A stretch of DNA of 64,000 nucleotides, taken from assembly GCF_031082405.1 (NCBI RefSeq), contig NZ_JAVHJU010000057.1, positions 62,001-126,000 on the forward strand. The letters run 5' to 3'. A program made the position numbers and the translations under genes. The notes beneath the pieces were generated by a model that saw only the letters and a program-made list of their open reading frames with translations, ran no database searches and was not told the origin of the DNA. The DNA is from Amycolatopsis sp. A133 (GTDB lineage Bacteria; Actinomycetota; Actinomycetes; Mycobacteriales; Pseudonocardiaceae). Each line of letters starts with the position of its first letter. The first letter of the stretch is position 1. Below, piece by piece: positions 34,906 through 43,258 of this stretch.

Positions 34906-36365
34906 CCCACGCCGCTGAGCAGCAGCGCAGTCTGGTGCTGGCGTTCAAGCATGCCCAGCTGTCGGTCGAGGACCTGTGGCTGCGCTACTTCGGGGTGGGC
35001 GGCCAAGCCGGGTTCATCGACATCGACGCGTACGTGCACGGGCTGGCCGACCTGCCGCCGCTGGAACGCGACACCCTCGCCGTCGCGGTGAACGAACGCC
35101 TGGACGAGCTGATCTGGACGCACCGGGCCGGCTTCAGCCGCGAAATCCGGGACAGCACGCCCCGGACCGCGCCGTTCGCGGCCCTGGTGCGGCTCTTGGA
35201 GGGCACCGAGCTCGCGCCGCCCGACCGGCTGTCCGCCGCGGTGGAGACCGCCGCCGCCGCGCTCGGGGTGCGGATCGGCGTCTACCTCGTCGATTACGAT
35301 CAATCGTGCCTCCAGCCCCTCCCGGACGATCCGTCCGGCCGACCGGCGTCGGGGCGTGACGCACTGGACGTCGACACCACGCTCGCGGGACGGGCGTTCC
35401 GGCAGATCCAGATCCTGCCGTCGGAGACGTCCGACGGGCCGCGCTTGTGGGTGCCGCTGCTGGACGGGGCGGAACGTCTCGGCGTCCTCGACGTCGAAGT
35501 CGACGACGCGGACGAGCTCTACGACCCCGGCCTGCGGGTGCAGTGCCGGTGGTTGTCCATGCTGCTCGGGCACATGGTGACCCTGCTGTCGCAGTACGGG
35601 GACGACCTGGACCGGCTCCGGGTGCGGACCCGGCGGACGGTCAACGCGGACCTCGTGTGGTCGCTGCTGCCGCCGTTGACCGCCGGCGTCGACAGCTTCA
35701 TCGTGACCGGTGTCCTCGAACCGCGGGACGACGTCAGCGGCGACGCCTTCGACTACGCCCTGTCCGAGACCACCGCGAGCCTGATGGTGCTGGACGCGGT
35801 CGGTCACGACCTGCGCAGCGGCCTGATCGCCGCCACCGCGTTGTCCGCCTACCGCAGCGCCCGCCGCGCCGGCCACGGCCTGTTCGAACAAGCCCGCCTG
35901 ATCGACGAAGCCATCAGCGGCCACTTCGGCGAGTCCGCGTTCGCGACCGCCGTGCTCGCCGAACTCGACCTCACCACCGGACGCTTGCGCTACCTCAACG
36001 CCGGTCACCCCCATCCCTTGGTCATGCGCGGCGGGAAGATCGTCAAGCCGCTGGCCGCGGGCCGCTGCCTCCCGTTCGGTCTCGGTCCGGGCGACGTCGA
36101 AGTCGGCGAGGAGACCCTGGAACCGGAGGACTGGCTGGTCCTCTACACCGACGGCGTCACCGAAGCCCGCGACGAAACCGGCGAGTTCTTCGGCGAACCC
36201 CGCCTGCGCGACTTCCTCCGCCGTGAGGCCGCCGCAGGCAACCCACCACCCGAAACCGCCCGCCGGCTCACCAAAGCCGTGCTCCGCCACCAGAACGGCG
36301 CGCTGCAGGACGACGCCACCGTCCTGCTCGCCCGCTGGGCCCGCCCGTCCCGGGTCACCCCTTGA
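34902..36365 (+). CDS. GAF + SpoIIE/RsbU-type PP2C phosphatase
   Basis: 487 residues. A degenerate GAF-like region (about 100-230) precedes a PP2C domain of the SpoIIE/RsbU group, with GDAFDYAL, DAVGHDLRSGL, LNAGHPHPL and YTDGVTEARD, which provide the Mn-binding aspartates. Such enzymes dephosphorylate STAS anti-anti-sigma proteins and so switch on an alternative sigma factor. Candidate substrates are the STAS proteins at 21284 and 26576. Coupled to the GAF-ANTAR gene by an ATGA overlap, with no membrane segment. Confidence 0.9.
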   Translation: MTHAAEQQRSLVLAFKHAQLSVEDLWLRYFGVGGQAGFIDIDAYVHGLADLPPLERDTLAVAVNERLDELIWTHRAGFSREIRDSTPRTAPFAALVRLLEGTELAPPDRLSAAVETAAAALGVRIGVYLVDYDQSCLQPLPDDPSGRPASGRDALDVDTTLAGRAFRQIQILPSETSDGPRLWVPLLDGAERLGVLDVEVDDADELYDPGLRVQCRWLSMLLGHMVTLLSQYGDDLDRLRVRTRRTVNADLVWSLLPPLTAGVDSFIVTGVLEPRDDVSGDAFDYALSETTASLMVLDAVGHDLRSGLIAATALSAYRSARRAGHGLFEQARLIDEAISGHFGESAFATAVLAELDLTTGRLRYLNAGHPHPLVMRGGKIVKPLAAGRCLPFGLGPGDVEVGEETLEPEDWLVLYTDGVTEARDETGEFFGEPRLRDFLRREAAAGNPPPETARRLTKAVLRHQNGALQDDATVLLARWARPSRVTP

Positions 36366-36389
36366 CCCACACGTTCCGGTGACGGGGTA

Positions 36390-36423
36390 GCCGTCGCGAC
36401 CATGCCGGGCCCGTCGCGACGGC
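36390..36423. terminator. Bidirectional terminator-like hairpin
   Basis: Inverted repeat with perfect 11-bp arms (GCCGTCGCGAC at 36390-36400, complement at 36413-36423) and a 12-base loop. It lies in the 65-base gap between the convergent phosphatase and thaumatin-like genes, so it can serve both. Confidence 0.7.
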
Positions 36424-36430
36424 GCCGTAG

Positions 36431-37180
36431 TTACGAACCGGAGTGGAACGTGATGGTGAAGCCGCTGCAAGAGGCGCACTGGTACATCGTCTGGTTGCCC
36501 GGCTCCGTGTCCTGTTTGGACCACGCGTACGCCTTCGGGCAGTGGGCCTTGATCGCGTTGCTGTAACCGGTGGGGGCGTCACGGTCGGGGTTGACGCAGT
36601 TGATCAGCTGACCGCTCGGGGAGTACTTCCGGTTTTCGGCCGGGCAGTACGGCAACAGGTTCTCCGGGCAGCCCGCCGTGCCGCACGAAGCCGAACCCGG
36701 GGGGACCGTGGCGTTGACCGGCTCGATCGTGATCGGCAGCGAGAACGCGTTGACGTAGCTGACGTCGTACCACGGGGCGAGGCCGTCGGCCTGGTCGAAG
36801 TTGAACTCGGCCAGGCTGGCCGGCTGTTCGCCGGTGGCGCAGTGGTCGGCGAAAACCCCGCAGTCGCCGACCAGGCAGTGGAAGTCCCGGCCTGACGTGC
36901 CGGTGCAGCCCTGGCGCGCGAAGAACTTCCCGCGCCAGTGGCCGGGCGCCGCCGTTTCCGGCACCGTCACGGTCGCCGACTGCCCGTTCGCCAGCGTCGG
37001 CAGGCTCGCGAAGTTGACCGATCCGTCGGCGTTCACCGTGCTGCCCAGCCAGACGGTCTGGCCGGAGTGATTGACGAACGTCACGGTGTGGTTGCCCGCC
37101 GCGGTGGCCGGACTCGCCGGCGCGCCGGCGGTCAACGCCACCACGGTCGCCGCGGCGACGGCGAGGAACCGCTTGAACAT
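36431..37180 (-). CDS. Secreted thaumatin-like protein
   Basis: 249 residues with a Sec signal peptide (MFKRFLAVAAATVVAL and an ATA-A cleavage site near 28). The mature part begins NHTVTFVNHSGQTVWLG, typical of thaumatin-like proteins. It contains about 14 cysteines, GHWRGKFFARQGC and DFHCLVGDCG segments, and a late CPKAYAWSKQD stretch, the family's usual end region. In plants these are the PR-5 antifungal proteins, which bind beta-1,3-glucan or permeabilise hyphae. Third gene of the operon with the DPBB-like and GH128 genes, 31 bases after the latter. Confidence 0.88.
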   Translation of the reverse strand: MFKRFLAVAAATVVALTAGAPASPATAAGNHTVTFVNHSGQTVWLGSTVNADGSVNFASLPTLANGQSATVTVPETAAPGHWRGKFFARQGCTGTSGRDFHCLVGDCGVFADHCATGEQPASLAEFNFDQADGLAPWYDVSYVNAFSLPITIEPVNATVPPGSASCGTAGCPENLLPYCPAENRKYSPSGQLINCVNPDRDAPTGYSNAIKAHCPKAYAWSKQDTEPGNQTMYQCASCSGFTITFHSGS

Positions 37181-37211
37181 CTGGGTGAACCTCCGTTCGT
37201 GGGGGAGAGGA

Positions 37212-38021
37212 TCAGCCGGCGGCCCGGTAGGCGACGCCGCTGGTGTTCGGGGTGGTGCCCGTATACAGCCCGGTCGGGGTCGTGGACGTCGACAGCGAGA
37301 ACCAGGCGTAACGCTCGACGAACGACAGCCCGTTCAGCATCGCCGTGGACCGGCTGACGAAGTCGGCCTGCTCGGCCGCGGACGGGTACCGCGGGGTGGG
37401 GCCGGAGAAGTCGGTCAGCGCGTACTCGGTGACCCAGATCGGCAGGTGGTAGCGGTTGTACACCGCCTGCAGGTAGGACTGCAGCTGCCCGGTCGCGGCG
37501 GCCGAGAAGTCCCCGCCGTACCAGTGCAGCGGGATGAAGTCGACGCGGTACCCGCGCGCCGCCGCGCCGCTCATGAACCGGTCGAGCCAGCCGCCGGGGG
37601 TGTCCCCGCCGTACGCCACCGCCGGCGCGCCCAGCCGCATGCCGGTGGCCTGCAGCTGCGGCCACAGGTCCAGCGCGGTCTCGACCGGCATGTCCGCCTG
37701 ACCGGCCAGGTCCGGTTCGTTGAACGCGAGCAGCGTGCTGCCGGCCGCCTTCGCCTGCTGCAACTGGGCCGCGTTGACCGAGCCGCGGCCCCAGATCATC
37801 GGGACGAACTCCGTCCCGGCCGGTGCGGTGATGCTCTGGGGGTCCGATGCCCAGGTGTAGAACCACCGGGCGCCGACGTCGCCGAGCGCGGTGGTCACGC
37901 CGGGAAAGGCGGCCGCGCTGACGCCCTTCTTGGTGCCGGCCGCCGTCGCCGGGGCGGCCAGGCCCGCGGCGACGGCAACGGCGACGGTGACGAGGACCAG
38001 AAGCTTCCTGAACTGGTTCAT
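37212..38021 (-). CDS. Secreted GH128-type beta-1,3-glucanase
   Basis: 269 residues with a signal peptide ending near APATAAG. The mature protein has the GH128 (Asl1-like) barrel pattern: WFYTWASDP near 53, the acid/base glutamate in AFNEPDLAGQ near 100, PLHWYGGDF near 165 and the nucleophile glutamate in VTEYALTDF near 200. GH128 enzymes cleave beta-1,3-glucan of fungal walls and laminarin. Middle gene of the three-gene secreted operon: 25 bases after the DPBB gene and 31 before thaumatin. Confidence 0.88.
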   Translation of the reverse strand: MNQFRKLLVLVTVAVAVAAGLAAPATAAGTKKGVSAAAFPGVTTALGDVGARWFYTWASDPQSITAPAGTEFVPMIWGRGSVNAAQLQQAKAAGSTLLAFNEPDLAGQADMPVETALDLWPQLQATGMRLGAPAVAYGGDTPGGWLDRFMSGAAARGYRVDFIPLHWYGGDFSAAATGQLQSYLQAVYNRYHLPIWVTEYALTDFSGPTPRYPSAAEQADFVSRSTAMLNGLSFVERYAWFSLSTSTTPTGLYTGTTPNTSGVAYRAAG

Positions 38022-38046
38022 ACCACTTTCTCCGGTGGTCGCCGGG

Positions 38047-38460
38047 TCACGAGCGCACGAAGGTCCAGGTCACCGGGATGTTGCCCAATGCGGGGTCGGC
38101 CAGCTGGGCGAACGCCGGTGCGCTGAGGTCGATGTGCGCGCTGTCGCAGCTCGGGCACTTGTCGACCACCGGCACGGTGATGGTCCGGCCGTTGTACGAC
38201 ACCCGGATCGACACGCCCCGGCACAGCGGGTCGTTGTTCGGGTTGGCCGTGGTCCAGTACGACGCCGGCGCCGCGACGAGCATCTGCGTGGCGGCGTTGA
38301 TCTGCGTGCCGCAGGCGCCGAAGCCGGCATCGTTGTAATAGGTGGCGCGCCCGTTGACCGGCTGGTCGAAAGGAATGTCGGCCCAGGCCGTACCGCTCGT
38401 CGTCAGGGGAAGCGCGGCGGCAGCGGCCAGCACGGCGAGTGACTTGATGGTCTTGCGCAT
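38047..38460 (-). CDS. Secreted double-psi beta-barrel (barwin/expansin/RlpA-like) protein
   Basis: 137 residues with a signal peptide (AAAAALPLTTSGTAWA). The mature domain shows the double-psi barrel pattern: GRATYYNDAGFGACGTQI, then NNDPLCRGVSIRVSY, VVDKCPSCDSAHIDLS and FAQLADP. Four cysteines are visible and the Asp of the HIDLS stretch is kept. Known relatives include barwin (PR-4), kiwellin and bacterial expansin-like proteins, which act on chitin, cellulose or peptidoglycan contacts rather than as classical hydrolases. First gene of the operon. Confidence 0.85.
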   Translation of the reverse strand: MRKTIKSLAVLAAAAALPLTTSGTAWADIPFDQPVNGRATYYNDAGFGACGTQINAATQMLVAAPASYWTTANPNNDPLCRGVSIRVSYNGRTITVPVVDKCPSCDSAHIDLSAPAFAQLADPALGNIPVTWTFVRS

Positions 38461-38505
38461 TCCTTACCTTTCCCTGGTGGTGACGTGGTGCCGGGCAGAA
38501 TGATA

Positions 38506-38534
38506 CTTATCCGCGCAATAGGCCGCTATGACAA
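38506..38534 (-). promoter_or_regulatory. Predicted promoter of the PR-like secreted operon
   Basis: On the minus strand, a -35-like TTGTCA (38534-38529) and -10-like GATAAG (38511-38506) are separated by 17 bases. The expected start near 38499 leaves about 40 bases of leader before the ATG at 38460. A perfect palindrome lies 22 bases further upstream. Confidence 0.4.
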
Positions 38535-38556
38535 AGAATTGTCTGGAGGACATTCC

Positions 38557-38572
38557 TTGTCAACGTTGACAA
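38557..38572. promoter_or_regulatory. Perfect 16-bp palindrome upstream of the PR-like operon
   Basis: TTGTCAACGTTGACAA is a perfect palindrome centred on CG, the form of LacI-family operators. It lies 97 bases upstream of the operon's first ATG. Its TTGACA half could also serve as a -35 box. A similar TGTCAA/TTGACA dyad stands before the discoidin-GH64 gene at 53166-53182. No operator of this sequence precedes the LacI gene at 57979, so the binding protein is unknown. Confidence 0.55.
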
Positions 38573-38645
38573 CAGGGACCGACGCGTTCAATTCGAAATC
38601 GACAGCCGGTCCGTCCGGGCATTCCGGAAAACGTGGCCTCGCGGG

Positions 38646-39965
38646 TCAGCGGCCGAGGACGGCGCGCAGGGCGGGCTGGAGCCGGTCGCCGTGGGCGCGG
38701 ACGAGGTCGTCGCACAGCTCGAAGATCCGCTCGACCGGCAGCGCGGCCGCCGTGGCGGGGTCGATCATCGCCGCGTGCCGGATGTGGCGGGGATCGTCCT
38801 CGACGGCCGCGCGCACGACGAGGTCGTCGACGCTCAGGTACGTCCGGTTGAGCGCGGCGAGCTGCGGTGGCAGCGCGCCGATCCGGGTCGGCCGGACGCC
38901 GGTGCCGTCGACCAGGCACGGCACCTCGACCACGCCGCCGGAGGGCAGGTTCTCGATCAGGCCCCGGTTGACGACGTTGCCGTAGACGGTCCGCGGGGTG
39001 CCGGTGACCAGGCTGTGGACGATCTGCGGCGCGTATTCGCCCGTGCCTTCGACGGGCAGCGGCTCGTCGGCCGCGATCGCCCGCCGGGTCCGTTCGTACT
39101 CGGCTTCGTTCTCCGCGACGATGCCGAGGTAGTCGCCGATCGGCAGGCGGAGGCGGTCGATTTCGGTGTCGTGCTTGAGGTACCAGGGCACGTACTCGGC
39201 GGAGTGCTCGCTGGTCTCGGTCGGGTAGTAGCCGAGCCGCCGCAGCATGTCGAACCGGACGCGCCGCCGCAGCTGCCCGTCGGACTCGGCCAGCTCCCGC
39301 AGCCGCGGGTAGAGGTCGGCGCCCGCGTGCTCGAACCGCAGCACCCAGGCCTGGTGGTTGACGCCGGCCGCGACGTAGGTGACCTCGTCGAACGGCACCC
39401 CGACGAGCGCGGCGAGCCCGTGCACCGTCCAGTACACCGAGTGGCACAGCCCGACGACCCGCGTCAGCCCGGTGGCTTCGCTCAGGTACTGGACGTTCAT
39501 CGCCATCGGGTTCGTGTAGTTCAGCAGCCACGCCTCCGGGCAGACCTCGGCGATGTCCTCCCCGAGTGCTTTCAGGAAGGGGAACGTCCGCAGCCCGCGG
39601 AAGATCCCGCCGATCCCGAGCGTGTCGCCGATGGTCTGGCGCACCCCGTAGCGTTCCGGGACCTCGAAGTCGGTGCGCGTGGCCGCCCCCATCCCGATCT
39701 GGACCATGTTCACCGCGACATCCGCGCCGGCCAACGCCTCCCTCCGGTCCGCGTGTGCGGTGAGCACCGGCTTGACGCCCCGCACGGCGGCGATCCGCCG
39801 GGCCGCGGCCAGCGCGGTGGCCAGCCGGTCCGGGTCGATGTCGTGCAGGGCGACGTGCACGCCGTCCAGCTCTGGGTAGGCGAACAGGTCGGCGAGCAGG
39901 CCCTGGGTGAACACGACGCTGCCCGCGCCGACGAAGGTGATCTTGGGGGTCGTCTGGAAAGTCAT
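38646..39965 (-). CDS. GH4 alpha-galactosidase
   Basis: 439 residues. KITFVGAGSVVF near the start is the NAD-binding loop of family GH4, and NYTNPM near 155 and the metal-site region LCHSVYW near 180 follow. GH4 enzymes use NAD and Mn in an oxidation-elimination mechanism, and the residues after the metal-binding Cys predict the sugar; CHSV is the alpha-galactosidase form. No signal peptide, so it acts on imported oligosaccharides. It is last in the ABC-importer operon, 29 bases after the second permease. No clear ribosome-binding site is seen before the ATG. Confidence 0.87.
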   Translation of the reverse strand: MTFQTTPKITFVGAGSVVFTQGLLADLFAYPELDGVHVALHDIDPDRLATALAAARRIAAVRGVKPVLTAHADRREALAGADVAVNMVQIGMGAATRTDFEVPERYGVRQTIGDTLGIGGIFRGLRTFPFLKALGEDIAEVCPEAWLLNYTNPMAMNVQYLSEATGLTRVVGLCHSVYWTVHGLAALVGVPFDEVTYVAAGVNHQAWVLRFEHAGADLYPRLRELAESDGQLRRRVRFDMLRRLGYYPTETSEHSAEYVPWYLKHDTEIDRLRLPIGDYLGIVAENEAEYERTRRAIAADEPLPVEGTGEYAPQIVHSLVTGTPRTVYGNVVNRGLIENLPSGGVVEVPCLVDGTGVRPTRIGALPPQLAALNRTYLSVDDLVVRAAVEDDPRHIRHAAMIDPATAAALPVERIFELCDDLVRAHGDRLQPALRAVLGR

Positions 39966-39994
39966 CAAAATCCGATCCGGTTCGGGGAAGGGAG

Positions 39995-40867
39995 TCAGCC
40001 CTTGAGGCCGCTGGAGGTGACCGACTGGATGAACGTCTTCTGCGCGCCGAGGAAGGCCAGCAGCACGGGCAGCACGGTGATGACGTTGCCCGCCATCACC
40101 GCGGCCCAGTTCGTGTGGTGCTGGCCCTGGAACGTCGTGAGCCCCAGCTGCAGCGTGTAGGTCGTGTCGTGGTTGACCGCGATCAGCGGCCAGGTGAGGT
40201 CGTTCCACGTGCTGAGGAACGTCAGCACGGCCACCGTGCTCAGCGCGGGCCGCGACAGCGGGAGCACGATGGTGAACAGCACGCGCAACCGCGAGCAGCC
40301 GTCGATCCACGCCGCCTCTTCGAGCTCGCGGGGCAGCGACAGGAAGAACTGGCGCAGCAGGAACACCGCGAACGGCGTCACCAGCGACGGCACGATGAGC
40401 GCGCCGAGGGTGTCGATCAGGCCGAGCCGCTTCATCACCAGGAACGTCGGGATCATGGTGAGCTGGAAGGGGATCGCCATCGTCGCGATCATCAGCGCGA
40501 GCAGCGTCCGCGAGCCGGTGAACCGCATCCGCGCGAACGCGTAGCCACCCAGCGTGCCGAACAGCAGGTTCGACACGACGGTCACCGCCGAGACGACCAG
40601 CGAGTTCGTGAACCAGCGCAGGAACAGCGCGTTCTCGAGGACGTAGCGGTACCCCGAGAAGTCCACCCGGGACGGCCACAGCGCGGGCGGGAACCGGTTG
40701 ATCTCGGCGTTGCTCATCACCGAGCTGAGCAGCAGCCACACCAGGGGCGCCGCGAACAGCAGCGCCAGCGGCACGAGCAGCAGGTGCCAGGGACTGAAGG
40801 GCAGCCGGGGACGGCGCAGCACGGGCAGCACGGCGTGGGTCGCGGGCGCGTCGAGCCGGGCGGTCAT
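39995..40867 (-). CDS. Sugar ABC transporter permease (MalG-type)
   Basis: 290 residues, six predicted membrane helices. The EAA loop (ELEEAAWIDGCSRLRVLFTIVLP) that docks the ATPase is well preserved. Its ATG overlaps the stop of the other permease (ATGA). As usual for this class, no ATP-binding protein is encoded in the operon; a shared MsiK-like ATPase elsewhere is expected. Followed by the GH4 gene. Confidence 0.9.
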   Translation of the reverse strand: MTARLDAPATHAVLPVLRRPRLPFSPWHLLLVPLALLFAAPLVWLLLSSVMSNAEINRFPPALWPSRVDFSGYRYVLENALFLRWFTNSLVVSAVTVVSNLLFGTLGGYAFARMRFTGSRTLLALMIATMAIPFQLTMIPTFLVMKRLGLIDTLGALIVPSLVTPFAVFLLRQFFLSLPRELEEAAWIDGCSRLRVLFTIVLPLSRPALSTVAVLTFLSTWNDLTWPLIAVNHDTTYTLQLGLTTFQGQHHTNWAAVMAGNVITVLPVLLAFLGAQKTFIQSVTSSGLKG

Positions 40868-41775
40868 CGAAGCGCCTTCCCGGGCCGGCGAAGCAGGCGT
40901 ACAGCGATCACGACGACCAGCAGGGCCAGCGCGAGCACGTAGGCCGACGCCGCGCCGTAGCCGGCGGTGAAGTTCTTGAACGCCTGCTCCCAGACGAAGT
41001 AGACGATGACCGTGGTCGAGCCGAGCGGGCCGCCCTTGGTCGTGACGTAGACCAGGTCGAACACCTGCAGCGAAGTGATCAGCTGCCACAGCACGAGGAA
41101 CGCCGTCACCGGGGTGACCGCGGGCAGCGTCACGTGCCGGAGCACGCGCCACGTGCCGGCGCCGTCCAGCCGCGCAGCCTCGACCAGTGACGGCGGGACG
41201 TCCTGCAGCGCGGCCAGGTACACCACGACGCAGAAGCCGGTGCCGCTCCACAGCGTGATGCCGACCAGCACCAGCAGCGCCTGCGCCGGGTCGGTCAGGA
41301 AGCCCTGCGGCGACACGCCCAGGTGGTGCAGCAGGGAGTTGGCCGCGCCGAACTGCGGGTCGAGGATGAAGGAGAACAGCACCCCCTGGGCCGTCGCCGA
41401 CAGCACGAACGGGACGAACACGAGCGTCCGGTAGACGCCGACCAGGCGGATGCGCCGGTTCAGCGCCTGCGCCAGCAGGAACCCGAACAGGATGCTGAGC
41501 GGGACGTAGAGCACCGTGTACAGCACGGTGTTCCCCACGGCCTGGGCGAAGTGCGGGTCCTGGGCGAGCGCGGCGTAGTTGTCCAGGCCCACCCAACGGC
41601 TCGGCGTCACCAGGTCGTCGGCCTGGAAGGACAGCACGAGCGACCAGGCCACGGGCACCACACCGAGGCCGAGGATGATGAGCACGGCGGGCGAGACGTA
41701 GGCCCACGCGGCGGCGGACTCGCGCCGCTGGCGTTGGCTTGGGGTGACGGTGATGGGCCTCGGCAGTCCGGGCAT
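40864..41775 (-). CDS. Sugar ABC transporter permease (MalF-type)
   Basis: 303 residues with a basic N-terminus and six membrane helices. The EAA loop reads SLVEAARLDGAGTWRVLRHV. It starts nine bases after the stop of the binding protein and is coupled to the next permease by an ATGA overlap. It belongs to the carbohydrate-uptake CUT1 group, which imports oligosaccharides, agreeing with the neighbouring alpha-galactosidase. Confidence 0.9.
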   Translation of the reverse strand: MPGLPRPITVTPSQRQRRESAAAWAYVSPAVLIILGLGVVPVAWSLVLSFQADDLVTPSRWVGLDNYAALAQDPHFAQAVGNTVLYTVLYVPLSILFGFLLAQALNRRIRLVGVYRTLVFVPFVLSATAQGVLFSFILDPQFGAANSLLHHLGVSPQGFLTDPAQALLVLVGITLWSGTGFCVVVYLAALQDVPPSLVEAARLDGAGTWRVLRHVTLPAVTPVTAFLVLWQLITSLQVFDLVYVTTKGGPLGSTTVIVYFVWEQAFKNFTAGYGAASAYVLALALLVVVIAVRLLRRPGKALR

Positions 41776-41784
41776 GGCGGCTCC

Positions 41785-43050
41785 CTATCGCGGAATGATC
41801 AGGGCGGCGTTCGCGGCCGCGGCGCAGTCGCGCATGGCGTCGGCCGGCGTCGCCCGGCCGAGCAGCACGGCGACGATCGCGGTGCCGAGAGCCGCCGACA
41901 CCTGGGGGTAGGCCGGGTGCACGGGCCGGACGCGGGCGTTCTCCAGCGCGTCGACGAACACCGGCAGGCCCGGCGTCTCGGCGCTCTTCTCCTGCCACGC
42001 GGGCAGTTGCTGCGCGCGGCGGCTCAGCGGGAGGCTGCCCGCGCCGTCGTCCCAGCGGACGTCCTGGGCCGGGTCCGCCAGCCAGGACAGGAAGGTGCGC
42101 GCCGCCTGGACGCGCTCTTCGCCGTTGTCGAACAGCGTCCACGTGTCCGGGCCGGAGATGGTGATCGGGCGGCCGCTGAAGCTGGGGAGCGGCACGACCG
42201 CGTAGTCGATCCCGGCGTCGGCGATGTCGGGCAGCTGCCACGGTCCGGTCGGGACCATGCCGATGTGGCCGGCTTCGAAGGCCTGGTACATCTGCTCGCT
42301 GCCGGTCTTCGGGTCGAGGTAGACCGACTTCGCCGCGGCGAGGTCGCGGACGACCTCGAGGGCACGCACGCCCTGGCCGGCGAACCCGATGCCGCGCCCG
42401 CCCGCGCCGATGACGTCGCCGCCGAGGTCCCACACCATCGGCCACAGCCGCCACACGGTGTCCTCGTCGCCGGTGGCCGGCCACGCGGTGCCGAAGGTGC
42501 CGTTGCCCGGATCGGTGAGTTTCGCGGCCGTGGCGACGAAGTCGGCCCACGTCCAGCCCGCGGCGGGCAGCGGGATCCCGGCGCCGGCGAACAGCTCCTT
42601 GTTGCACACCACGGCCAGGGAGTCGAGCAGCGCCGGGACCGCGCGGATCCGGCCGTTGACGGTGACCGCTTCCCGGGCCGGTTCCCAGAAGCCGGGGCCT
42701 GCGTCGACGAGGTCGGTGACGTCGACGACGCTCGGGCTGCGCGCCACGCTGGCGAGGTCCGAACCGAAGACGTAGGCGATGTCCGGGAAGGACCCCGACG
42801 CGAGCGCCGCGGTGATCTTCTGGAGCATCGCGTCGGAAAGGACCCCGCCGCCCAGGTCGATCCGGATCCCGGGGTGGGTCCGGTGGAAGTCCGCGACGAG
42901 CGCGTCGAGGACCTTCTTGCCGGTGTCGGTCTGGCCGTGCCAGATCTCGACCGTGACCGGGCCGCCGGTGGCCCGCGCCGGGCCGCAGCCGGCGAGGGCG
43001 GCACCGAGGGCCAGACCGCCGGCGCCGCGCAGGAATCCGCGGCGGTCCAT
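41785..43050 (-). CDS. Sugar-binding lipoprotein of the ABC importer
   Basis: 421 residues. The N-terminus MDRRGFLRGAGGLALGAALAGC has twin arginines and a lipobox LAGC, so it is exported and lipid-anchored. The rest is a type-I-importer extracellular binding protein (EIWHGQTDTGKKVLDALVADF; GSFPDIAYVFGSDLA). It is first in its operon with two permeases and the GH4 gene. The ATG lies about 165 bases from the predicted transcription start, a long leader without any obvious structure. Ligand inferred to be a galactose- or galactosamine-containing oligosaccharide. Confidence 0.88.
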   Translation of the reverse strand: MDRRGFLRGAGGLALGAALAGCGPARATGGPVTVEIWHGQTDTGKKVLDALVADFHRTHPGIRIDLGGGVLSDAMLQKITAALASGSFPDIAYVFGSDLASVARSPSVVDVTDLVDAGPGFWEPAREAVTVNGRIRAVPALLDSLAVVCNKELFAGAGIPLPAAGWTWADFVATAAKLTDPGNGTFGTAWPATGDEDTVWRLWPMVWDLGGDVIGAGGRGIGFAGQGVRALEVVRDLAAAKSVYLDPKTGSEQMYQAFEAGHIGMVPTGPWQLPDIADAGIDYAVVPLPSFSGRPITISGPDTWTLFDNGEERVQAARTFLSWLADPAQDVRWDDGAGSLPLSRRAQQLPAWQEKSAETPGLPVFVDALENARVRPVHPAYPQVSAALGTAIVAVLLGRATPADAMRDCAAAANAALIIPR

Positions 43051-43221
43051 CAGCGGGTCTTGCCGGGGAACGGGAAAGACATCATCGAAGACTCCGGATG
43101 ATGGTGGGCACGACCCCGCCTCGGACCACCGACGGGTCCTGGCGACTCAGTCCGGGCTCGCGGGAGAACCGACATACCGGCTGGGCATACCTCTGACGTC
43201 GGTGTTCCCGACGTGGACAGC

Positions 43222-43250
43222 AGTAAAGCGAGCGCGATCGAACGTGTCAA
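43222..43250 (-). promoter_or_regulatory. SigA-type promoter of the sugar ABC / GH4 operon
   Basis: On the minus strand TTGACA (43250-43245), 17 bases, then TTTACT (43227-43222), a strong housekeeping-type promoter. Start expected near 43215. Neither of the two DeoR-type elements is present in this gap, so this operon may be controlled separately from the GH114 and agaS units. Confidence 0.6.
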
Positions 43251-43258
43251 GGTGCGCG

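Noticed and set aside
43050..43250. 66-codon frame with a signal-like start before the sugar-binding protein
   Set aside because: It starts inside the predicted -35 promoter element, has no ribosome-binding site, and becomes Arg/Pro-rich.
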